Assembly: GCA_902494545.1 (NCBI GenBank) | Contig: CABUTP010000035.1 | Span: 1-10,151 of the forward strand | Length of the DNA: 10,151 bases | Direction: 5' to 3' | DNA from: an uncultured Collinsella sp. | GTDB taxonomy: Bacteria > Actinomycetota > Coriobacteriia > Coriobacteriales > Coriobacteriaceae | Shown: piece after piece, positions 1 through 4,797 of the stretch | Position numbering within the stretch: position 1 is the stretch's first letter | How the letters are laid out: every line of letters begins with the position of its first letter | Program-made: the position numbers and the translations under genes | Notes under the pieces: generated by a model | What the model saw: only the letters and a program-made list of their open reading frames with translations | Database searches by the model: none | Told to the model about the DNA's origin: nothing

Positions 1-471
1 AACGCGCTCTCCTACGACTACCTGTGGAACGAGATCCGCGTGAAGGGCGGTGCGTACGGCTGCGGATTCCGCGCTGCCGGCGAGCGCCAGGCGGCGTTCT
101 ACACCTACCGCGACCCGGCAATCGACCCCTCGATTGAGCGCGTGGCGCGCGCGGGCGCATGGCTCGGCAGCTTTGAGCCTGACGAGGCCGCCTTTGAGGG
201 CTTTATCGTGAGCTGTGTGAGCGGTATGGACGCGCCAGTGAAGCCGTACGCGCTCACCAAGCGCCGCAATACGACCTACCTGGCTGGGCTCGATCCGCAC
301 GCGCGCGAGGAGCGTCGCGCCCAGATGCTCGCGGCCACACCCGCTGAGCTGCGCTCGCTCGGCGCCGACGTGACGCGCATCGCAGCCGCGTCGCCCACCT
401 GCGTCTTTGGCGGCCGAGACGTCATCGCCAAGAGCAACGCCGGCTTTACCGTCATCGCCCTGCTGGCCTAA
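1..471 (+). CDS. PreP-like M16C insulinase-family metallopeptidase, C-terminal part (5' truncated by window edge)
   Basis: The reading frame is open from base 1 and ends at TAA 469-471, giving 156 residues. The segment LWNEIRVKGGAYG at residues 8-20 matches the conserved late block of the PreP/M16C peptidases (insulinase superfamily). In that family this block belongs to the C-terminal catalytically inactive half that closes over the peptide substrate. Full-length members are about 970-1000 residues, so only roughly the last sixth is here. The zinc-binding HxxEH motif lies upstream of the window and cannot be checked. Family members are zinc-dependent oligopeptidases that degrade unstructured peptides inside a closed chamber. 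A GTG at 40 is internal to the frame and is not the start. The gene is followed after a few bases by a T-rich hairpin that could terminate it. High confidence in family, no evidence on substrate. Confidence 0.87.
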   Translation, partial: NALSYDYLWNEIRVKGGAYGCGFRAAGERQAAFYTYRDPAIDPSIERVARAGAWLGSFEPDEAAFEGFIVSCVSGMDAPVKPYALTKRRNTTYLAGLDPHAREERRAQMLAATPAELRSLGADVTRIAAASPTCVFGGRDVIAKSNAGFTVIALLA

Positions 472-476
472 CGCAC

Positions 477-520
477 AAAGGTAGATTTTTGGGACATGCC
501 TGAAAATCTACCTTTTCTTT
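477..520 (+). terminator. 13-bp perfect hairpin with T-rich tail after the peptidase gene
   Basis: AAAGGTAGATTTT (477-489) pairs perfectly with AAAATCTACCTTT (503-515) around a 13-nt loop, and the right arm runs into TTTTCTTTT. It begins 6 nt after the stop codon, so it could end transcription of the peptidase gene. The stem is AT-rich, and 20 bases of it recur in inverted orientation at 4700-4719, so it is also a member of a dispersed repeat family. Confidence 0.55.
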
Positions 521-575
521 TGCCGCGGACCGGGCAGGCGGCCCGACTTCGGCCCGCCCCGTCCCACCAGTTTTA

Positions 576-630
576 TCTCGATCTGTAACAGCTAGGCCCA
601 TTTATGTCGAGTTACTGTTACAGATCGAGA
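576..630. repeat. Palindromic repeat, 16-bp perfect arms
   Basis: TCTCGATCTGTAACAG (576-591) is repeated as its exact reverse complement at 615-630 with a 23-nt spacer. No T-run follows either arm, so it is not a classic terminator. It lies in the gene-free stretch 472-778 and probably belongs to a dispersed intergenic palindrome family. Its function is unknown. Confidence 0.75.
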
Positions 631-670
631 CAAACCGCCGCAGACATCCGCCCTTCAGCAAAAACCACCG

Positions 671-693
671 CAAAGGGGACAGGTGTCTTTGTG
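671..693 (+). repeat. 23-bp repeat, left copy bracketing hicAB
   Basis: CAAAGGGGACAGG (671-683) followed by TGTCTTTGTG matches 1391-1413 at 20 of 23 positions in the same orientation. The ends form a short stem, CAAAG with CTTTG. The right end supplies the TTGTGT that may serve as the -35 of the hicA promoter. Confidence 0.7.
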
Positions 694-718
694 TTGATTC
701 GAACACTTGTTCTATAGT
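689..718 (+). promoter_or_regulatory. Putative hicAB promoter with embedded LexA (SOS) box
   Basis: TATAGT at 713-718 is a 5/6 match to the -10 consensus. TTGTGT at 689-694 is a weak -35 with an 18-bp spacer. Abutting the -10 is TCGAACACTTGTTCTA (699-714), with the dyad GAAC-N4-GTTC at 701-712. It matches the published actinobacterial SOS-box pattern TCGAACRNNYGTTCGA at 15 of 16 positions. The placement between -35 and -10 is where a repressor would block RNA polymerase. The sequence match is seen directly, but LexA control is inferred. Confidence 0.5.
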
Positions 719-743
719 AGGGATGCTTGCATCGGACCTAAAT

Positions 744-764
744 TGCAACTAGGATATAGTTGCA
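744..764. promoter_or_regulatory. 8-bp inverted repeat before hicA, candidate HicB operator
   Basis: TGCAACTA (744-751) and its exact reverse complement TAGTTGCA (757-764) are separated by 5 nt. The repeat lies between the -10 hexamer (713-718) and the hicA ribosome binding site (771-777). HicB antitoxins with a DNA-binding C-terminus autoregulate through inverted repeats in this position, so this is the best operator candidate. A smaller dyad, GATGC-TT-GCATC, occupies 722-733. Confidence 0.5.
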
Positions 765-778
765 GAATGTGAGGCGGG

Positions 779-1042
779 ATGACTCGGCCCGATAAACTCA
801 TCGCCCAACTGCTTAGCTGCCCTTCGACGTATCGGTATACCGATTTTTTAAAAGTCATGGCTTCATATGGCTTTGAAATGGACAGCAAAGGCAAGACATC
901 CGGATCGCGCGTTCGCTTCTACAGGCCATCAGATGGCAGGATGTTCGTAATGCACGCGCCGCATCCATCTGACGAATTGACAGCGGGGACCATTCGAAAC
1001 ATCGTTCGATTTCTGCAAGATGTCGGAGGTAGTCATGAGTAA
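779..1042 (+). CDS. hicA: HicA-family toxin (mRNA interferase-like)
   Basis: An 87-residue protein beginning at ATG 779, preceded by GAGGCGG at 771-777. HicA toxins are small double-stranded-RNA-binding-fold ribonucleases that cleave mRNA and are neutralised by HicB. The hallmark pattern is visible: an amphipathic N-terminal helix, a GSRVRFYRPSDG segment at 42-53, a short strand with MHAPHPSDEL (58-67), then a final TIRNIVRFL helix. Classical HicA has a catalytic histidine in a GSH motif. Here the position reads GSR (42-44), so nuclease activity may be altered or use another residue such as His59 or His62. The gene overlaps hicB by 8 bp, as expected for a translationally coupled pair. Base composition is clearly more AT-rich than the flanking housekeeping genes, suggesting acquisition. 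Family assignment is from pattern recognition. Confidence 0.8.
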   Translation: MTRPDKLIAQLLSCPSTYRYTDFLKVMASYGFEMDSKGKTSGSRVRFYRPSDGRMFVMHAPHPSDELTAGTIRNIVRFLQDVGGSHE

Positions 1043-1364
1043 CGTTTTGGCATACAAGGGTTATTTCGCCCCAGTCGAGTTCGATGCCGAACAGCATGTG
1101 CTAACAGGTATGGTCACCGGCATTAGGGACGCAATCATATTTGAAGGCTCCACGGCTGAAGAAGTGGAGCAATGCTTCCACGACGCCGTCGACGATTACC
1201 TTGAGTTTTGCGCCGAGAAGGGCAAGGAACCCGAGCGGGCTTTTAAGGGGTCGTTCAACGTAAGAACGGGCTCTGAGCTCCACAAGCAAGCAGCGCTGGC
1301 AGCGGCAAAGAAGGGTGAGTCACTCAATAAGTTTGTGACTGAAGCAATCGCCGCGGCGTTATAG
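1035..1364 (+). CDS. hicB: HicB-family antitoxin with C-terminal DNA-binding domain
   Basis: A 109-residue protein. ATG 1035 is chosen over the in-frame ATG 1020 because GGAGGT sits at 1025-1030, 4 nt before it, and because this start gives the short overlap with hicA. The N-terminal half (about 7-65) has the partial RNase-H-like HicB pattern: YKGYF, then GMVTGIRDAIIFEGSTAEE, then FHDAVDDYLEFC. The C-terminal part (about 70-109) reads KGSFNVRTGSELHKQAALAA and ends SLNKFVTEAI, which matches the ribbon-helix-helix domain of the HicB_2 type. The protein is expected to bind and block HicA and, through the C-terminal domain, to repress the operon, probably at the inverted repeat at 744-764. Like hicA it is less GC-rich than its neighbours. 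Confidence 0.87.
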   Translation: MSNVLAYKGYFAPVEFDAEQHVLTGMVTGIRDAIIFEGSTAEEVEQCFHDAVDDYLEFCAEKGKEPERAFKGSFNVRTGSELHKQAALAAAKKGESLNKFVTEAIAAAL

Positions 1365-1386
1365 CATTAACGCATAGGCCCAAACA

Positions 1387-1415
1387 ACCACAAAGGGGAC
1401 AGGCACCTTTGTGGT
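1387..1415 (+). repeat. Right copy of the hicAB-bracketing repeat, forming a 10-bp hairpin
   Basis: ACCACAAAGG (1387-1396) pairs perfectly with CCTTTGTGGT (1406-1415) over a 9-nt loop. The 1391-1413 part matches 671-693 at 20 of 23 positions. It starts 22 nt after the hicB stop, so it may also act as a weak terminator, although no T-run of typical length follows. Confidence 0.7.
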
Positions 1416-1437
1416 GGTTTTGACGTTTGCCCAGATA

Positions 1438-1476
1438 AAACCTGCCAGAATAAACCTGTCCCTTTTTGGCAGGTTT
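1438..1476. repeat. 10-bp perfect inverted repeat before the cyclo-ligase gene
   Basis: AAACCTGCCA (1438-1447) pairs with TGGCAGGTTT (1467-1476). The 19-nt loop contains CCTGTCCCTTT, which is nearly complementary to the AAAGGGGACAGG of the preceding hairpin (1392-1403), so the two adjacent hairpins could pair with each other instead. It lies 16 bp before the start codon at 1492, in the likely 5' leader. No regulator is recognised. Confidence 0.6.
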
Positions 1477-1491
1477 AGAAGAGGGGTCGGG

Positions 1492-2088
1492 ATGGACAAG
1501 GCTGAGTTGCGGCGGACGGTGATTGCCCGGCGCGATGCGATTGATTTGGATGTGCGGGCGGCGAAGTCTGCTGTTGTATGCGCGCGGCTTGTTGAGCTGA
1601 TGAAGTCCAGCGGCACTGCGGGGCAACGCACCGTTGCCGTCTATGCCGCGATGGGTTCCGAGGTCGACCCAGCCGCGTTTGCCGCTGCGGCCGCCAAACG
1701 CGGCTGGCGCGTAGCCTATCCGTGCATGCTCTCGGCAACAGACGCCATGGCTTGTGGCCAGCGCATGTGCATGCGGGCAGTCTCTGCCGGCGATGCGTCC
1801 GAGGCCCCGTTTATCGCCCACCCTACGCGGGCCTTCGCAGCCACGGACATCGACAGCGACCACTTCCCCATCGTGCCCGCCAAGGCCCTCGACATGATTA
1901 TCGTGCCGCTCGTGGCTTTCGACCGCACCGGCGCGCGCCTGGGCTACGGCGGAGGCTGCTACGACCGCTACCTGCCCACAGTTGCACCTGAACGCCTAAT
2001 CGTCGGCATCGCCTTTGACGAACAGCGCGTCGACCACGTTCCCACCGATGCGCACGACCTGCCGCTGTCCCACATCGTCAGCGCCTAG
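1492..2088 (+). CDS. fthC: 5-formyltetrahydrofolate cyclo-ligase
   Basis: A 198-residue enzyme that converts 5-formyltetrahydrofolate to 5,10-methenyltetrahydrofolate using ATP. This returns an inhibitory storage form of folate to the one-carbon pool in the cytoplasm. The frame is open back to GTG 1411, but ATG 1492 is preferred. It follows a purine-rich GAAGAGGGG (1478-1486), begins with MDKAELRR as family members do, and gives the usual length of about 190-200 residues. Diagnostic blocks are the N-terminal basic helix (KAELRR), MGSEVDP at 54-60 with the folate-binding Glu57, PLVAFD, and the ATP/Mg motif GYGGGCYDRYL at 151-161. The C-terminus (DEQRVDHVPTDAHDLPL) also fits. The first ~150 bases use less GC-biased codons than the rest. 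It stands alone: hicB is upstream across two hairpins, and the downstream gene is convergent. Confidence 0.92.
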   Translation: MDKAELRRTVIARRDAIDLDVRAAKSAVVCARLVELMKSSGTAGQRTVAVYAAMGSEVDPAAFAAAAAKRGWRVAYPCMLSATDAMACGQRMCMRAVSAGDASEAPFIAHPTRAFAATDIDSDHFPIVPAKALDMIIVPLVAFDRTGARLGYGGGCYDRYLPTVAPERLIVGIAFDEQRVDHVPTDAHDLPLSHIVSA

Positions 2089-2112
2089 CCGCCGCTGTAT
2101 CGCACCCGCAAG

Positions 2113-2230
2113 ATGAGCGTGGAAAATCTCCCACTTTGAGTCCCTTTACGAGCTAAAAACGGGAGATTATCCACGCTCATTCAACAAGCGTCCGAAAATC
2201 CACGCTCGTCCGTCCGATTTTCCACGCTTG
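2113..2230 (+). repeat. ~118-bp palindromic repeat element, copy A
   Basis: The left arm ATGAGCGTGGAAAATCTCCC (2113-2132) and right arm 2161-2180 are complementary at 19 of 20 positions around a 28-nt spacer. A tail follows that carries two more direct copies of the CCACGCT(C/T)G core (about 2200-2208 and 2222-2230). Copy B at 3512-3630 has the same orientation, arm sequence, 28-nt spacer and an identical 27-nt tail block (2190-2216 here). The element lies between the convergent 3' ends of the cyclo-ligase gene and the minus-strand nuclease-like gene, where the 20-bp stem could act as a two-way transcription barrier. Confidence 0.85.
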
Positions 2231-2255
2231 TGCAGCCAAACGCTCTGCAACCGCC

Positions 2256-3218
2256 TCAGCACGCACGCGGCACGCCGGCGACCTTGAGCTTGCGATCGAA
2301 CTTTGTCGGATCCCTTAGATCATCCCAGCACAAGCGCACGATCTTGCAGTTATCAAGCAGCGAAAGCCTCGACTCGCGCTGGCGCTCATCGAACTGCGTC
2401 TTCGCGAGCTTGCCCTCCTCCGCTGCCTTCTCGCTTTTAACAAATCCGTCGAACTCCCCGATAATCAGCCGGTCGCCCACGCGCCACAAGTAGTCGACGC
2501 GATACGGTCGTCCCGGCTCAACCGGGTCGAACAGCTCAACTTGCAACTCCGGCGTCTGCCAGCCGCGCTCGATCATCAGGGCACGCGCCTTGGACTCGCC
2601 GCCGCTTTCCGACAGCCCATCGGCACATCGTGCAACCCTGCGCGCCGTCACAACACCGCGACGATTCAGGCCAAGCTTGTCGACAGTCTCAACGAGATGC
2701 TCCTTCGACAAAAGTTGCTCATGGAGCGCCGAATCCGCGATGATCAGTCCCTCGACAAACGATGCATCGACCAAGCAATCCGTAATCGTTTGATCGATAT
2801 CGGTTACGGCGATATCCATCTGGGTGGCCCGTGTTTGACGAGCATAGCGATGACGAATGACCTGAGAGCCCGGCGTCGTCGATTGGGGCGGCATCGCGGC
2901 GATATGGATGTGCGTCAAATTGGCATGCGAAACCGAAAGGCCATAGATAACAGCCGCCGTATAGGAGCAAAATGTCCAGTCGGGGTGCTTTTGCGCAAGC
3001 GCCCGCACCCGATGCAGATAACGCTGCCGAAACTTGAGCTCGGACCAGTATTCCGGACGCGCGTACAGCCCCGGCATGACCGCTTCGAGACTTCCCGCCT
3101 CCGCCCGCCGCTGAATCTGCTTTGCCTCCGCCGCCGTGCGCGCGTACACGCAGCTCATCTGCTGTTCGCATGCTTTAATGTGACTTCTAAGTCTTTGATT
3201 CGCCGTCATGTTTCCCAT
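2256..3218 (-). CDS. AbiEi-like / DUF559-type nuclease-fold protein, putative defence or toxin-antitoxin gene
   Basis: A 320-residue protein. The start is placed at the ATG whose first base is 3218 because GGGAGG lies at 3228-3223, 4 nt upstream. An upstream in-frame ATG at 3296 has no comparable site. Residues about 10-60 resemble the winged-helix N-terminus of AbiEi-type antitoxins (ending VMPGLYARPEYW). The middle (80-165, with CSYTAAVIYGL) is typical of long actinobacterial AbiEi-like proteins. The C-terminus (about 205-305) has the DUF559/Vsr-like PD-(D/E)XK pattern: GGESKAR with Glu208, RVDYLW with Asp242, GEFDG with Glu255 and Asp257, then KIVRLCWDDL. All expected acidic residues are present, so nuclease activity is possible. 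No AbiEii-type nucleotidyltransferase toxin is next to it, so it is an orphan if it is an antitoxin. It is bracketed by two direct copies of a palindromic element. Family call moderately firm, function unknown. Confidence 0.7.
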   Translation of the reverse strand: MGNMTANQRLRSHIKACEQQMSCVYARTAAEAKQIQRRAEAGSLEAVMPGLYARPEYWSELKFRQRYLHRVRALAQKHPDWTFCSYTAAVIYGLSVSHANLTHIHIAAMPPQSTTPGSQVIRHRYARQTRATQMDIAVTDIDQTITDCLVDASFVEGLIIADSALHEQLLSKEHLVETVDKLGLNRRGVVTARRVARCADGLSESGGESKARALMIERGWQTPELQVELFDPVEPGRPYRVDYLWRVGDRLIIGEFDGFVKSEKAAEEGKLAKTQFDERQRESRLSLLDNCKIVRLCWDDLRDPTKFDRKLKVAGVPRAC

Positions 3219-3273
3219 GTCGCCTCCCAAATCTTGGAACGGCGCAAACGTACCAGACGGTTTCATGCGAAGT

Positions 3274-3305
3274 CTGACCAAATACCGTCCAGGCACTGAC
3301 CAAAT
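3274..3305 (-). repeat. 22-bp-spaced direct repeat upstream of the nuclease-like gene
   Basis: CTGACCAAAT occurs at 3274-3283 and again at 3296-3305, a 22-bp period, or two helical turns. The repeats lie 56-87 bp upstream of the chosen start codon of the minus-strand gene, where an operator or activator site could sit. The rest of the gene-free stretch 3219-3511 shows no convincing promoter hexamers or RNA gene to me. Confidence 0.4.
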
Positions 3306-3511
3306 GCTTGACGGTTTTGGACGTTTTAGGCTGATGACTTATATCTGCAGGTAGGGCGGTTGTCGAGAGGTCCCTGTCTCCACAATTCGATGCCTTGGTC
3401 CATTGGATTATCAGAAAGAAAAACCCGTCGAGATTCAAGACCACGCCAAATGCGACTTTGCTTCTGCACGCACCGCCTCTTAGCCGAGCCATCGGCATCT
3501 ACATATAAAAA

Positions 3512-3630
3512 ATGAGCGTGGATAATCTCCCGTTTTGAGCCTAGTTTCAAGCCAAAGGTGGGAGATTATCCACGCTCGATTTGTAAATGTCCGAAAATCC
3601 ACGCTCGTCCGTCCGGATATCCACGCTCGT
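3512..3630 (+). repeat. ~118-bp palindromic repeat element, copy B
   Basis: The left arm ATGAGCGTGGATAATCTCCC (3512-3531) pairs with 3560-3577 over 18 perfect base pairs around a 28-nt spacer. A tail follows whose 27-nt block at 3589-3615 is identical to copy A's 2190-2216. The offset from left arm to this block is 77 bp in both copies. The spacer sequence differs more than the arms, which suggests selection or copying of the arms. The element lies about 30 bp beyond the metA stop codon and upstream of the nuclease-like gene. Confidence 0.85.
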
Positions 3631-3659
3631 CACGCCGCCGGCACAGCAGCAGCCGTAGC

Positions 3660-4586
3660 CTAGTGCTCCTCGCCGGCGCGGGCCAGGTCGTAGGGCGTGG
3701 TCTGGTAAACGTAGTAGTTGAGCCAGTTGGTGTAGAGCAGCTGAGCCTGGCTGCGCCAGACGTTGCGCGGCTCGGCGGTGGGATCGTCGCCCGGGAAGTA
3801 ATGCGCCGGCACCTCCGGGTTGAGTCCGCGCTTCACGTCGCGCTCGTACTCCAGACGCAGCGTGTCGGTATCGTACTCGGGATGGCCAAAGACAAAGAAG
3901 CGACGGCTGTCGGTCGACTTGACGATGTACAGGCCCACCTCGTCGGACACGGCCACGACCTCAAGCTGCGGCTCGGCCTCCACGTCCTCGCGGCGCACAT
4001 CGGTGTTGCGCGAATGCACGGCATAGAAACGGTCGTCAAAGCCGCGGACCAGCGGGCTTTGCGGCTTCACCAGATAATGCTCGAACACTCCACTCGCCTT
4101 GGCCGGCAGGTCGTGCTTCTGAATACCGTAGTGATGATACAGGCCGGCCTGCGCGCCCCAACAAATGTGCAGCGTAGAGTGCACGTGCGTGGTGGACCAG
4201 TCCATGATCTGGCAGAGCTCGGGCCAGTAGTCGACCTCCTCGAACGGCATCTGCTCCACCGGCGCGCCCGTGATGATCAGGCCGTCGTAGTGGATGTCGC
4301 GGATGTCGTCGAACGTGCGGTAGAACGTCTCCAGGTGGCCAGCGCTCACGTGCGTGGCCTCGTGCGTCTTGGTGCGCAGCAGGTCCACCTCCACCTGCAG
4401 CGGCGTGTTGGAGAGCTTGCGCATGATTTGCGTTTCGGTGGCGATCTTGGTGGGCATGAGGTTGAGGATGAGCACGCGCAGCGGACGGATGTCCTGATGC
4501 AGTGCGCGGTACTCGGTCATGACAAAGATGTTCTCGCTCTCGAGCTGCGCAGCAGCAGGAAGGGCGTCGGGAATACGAATGGGCAT
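3660..4586 (-). CDS. metA: Homoserine O-acetyltransferase (MetA family)
   Basis: A 308-residue enzyme catalysing the first committed step of methionine synthesis from homoserine: acyl transfer to the homoserine hydroxyl in the cytoplasm. The start ATG (4586) follows AAGGAG at 4597-4592 with a 5-nt gap, and MPIRIPDALP is the standard MetA N-terminus. The active-site cysteine Cys142 (HICWGAQA), His235 and Glu237 (FGHPEYD) all fall at the numbers used for characterised MetA proteins. Residue 111, the published acyl-CoA selector, is Glu (TGAPVE, 106-111). Glu is associated with acetyl-CoA and Gly with succinyl-CoA, so this enzyme should make O-acetylhomoserine. The C-terminal NWLNYYVYQTTPYDL is also canonical. 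It is divergent from the dehydrogenase gene. I saw no SAM riboswitch or T-box in the ~210-bp region upstream, and palindromic element B follows its stop. Confidence 0.96.
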   Translation of the reverse strand: MPIRIPDALPAAAQLESENIFVMTEYRALHQDIRPLRVLILNLMPTKIATETQIMRKLSNTPLQVEVDLLRTKTHEATHVSAGHLETFYRTFDDIRDIHYDGLIITGAPVEQMPFEEVDYWPELCQIMDWSTTHVHSTLHICWGAQAGLYHHYGIQKHDLPAKASGVFEHYLVKPQSPLVRGFDDRFYAVHSRNTDVRREDVEAEPQLEVVAVSDEVGLYIVKSTDSRRFFVFGHPEYDTDTLRLEYERDVKRGLNPEVPAHYFPGDDPTAEPRNVWRSQAQLLYTNWLNYYVYQTTPYDLARAGEEH

Positions 4587-4684
4587 GGATGCTCCTTACG
4601 AGTCAGTTGCAGCTATGGTACAACGAGCGGCCCCATCCGCGCGAGCACATCGCCCAGCGATGCCGTCAGCGGCCCAAATCACTC

Positions 4685-4721
4685 CAAAAGTAGAGATTAA
4701 GGCATGTCCCAAAAATCTATG
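4685..4721 (-). repeat. Degenerate inverted copy of the 477-516 hairpin repeat
   Basis: AGGCATGTCCCAAAAATCTA at 4700-4719 is the exact reverse complement of 482-501. The flanking AAAAGTAGAGATTA is a decayed version of the other arm, so the hairpin is no longer perfect. It lies between the divergent metA and dehydrogenase genes, showing that the sequence is a dispersed repeat and not just a gene-end terminator. Confidence 0.65.
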
Positions 4722-4754
4722 GCGCTTTAGCCTAGCAAAGTGACAGCAGGACGC

Positions 4755-4760
4755 TACAAT
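4755..4760 (+). promoter_or_regulatory. Possible -10 hexamer for the dehydrogenase gene
   Basis: TACAAT is a 5/6 match to the -10 consensus, 37 bp before the start codon at 4798. No good -35 is found at 16-18 bp spacing, so this is tentative. Confidence 0.35.
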
Positions 4761-4797
4761 GGTTCGACGCGAAAAACTCGGCCGAAAGGATACATAT

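Noticed and set aside
529..565. GC-rich imperfect dyad (GGCGGCCCGA ... TCGGCCCGCC)
   Set aside because: Interrupted pairing with mismatches and no T-run. Expected often enough by chance in such GC-rich sequence.
2541..3299. 252-codon plus-strand frame
   Set aside because: Antisense shadow of the AbiEi-like gene, Arg-rich and without family resemblance.
3187..3498. 103-codon minus-strand frame upstream of and overlapping the nuclease-like gene
   Set aside because: No ribosome binding site, no recognisable domain, and it overlaps the well-supported start at 3218. Possibly decayed sequence, but not supportable as a gene.
2113..3630. CRISPR array or insertion-sequence ends
   Set aside because: There are only two repeat units 1.4 kb apart, with no spacer periodicity. 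No transposase is encoded between them, and the copies are direct and not inverted, so neither label is justified.
3558..4700. 380-codon open frame on the plus strand
   Set aside because: It is antisense to metA and begins inside palindromic element B.
4587..4797. SAM riboswitch or T-box leader for metA
   Set aside because: I looked for kink-turn, T-box and multi-helix patterns on the minus strand and found none. The region mainly holds a decayed repeat and a -10-like hexamer for the divergent gene.
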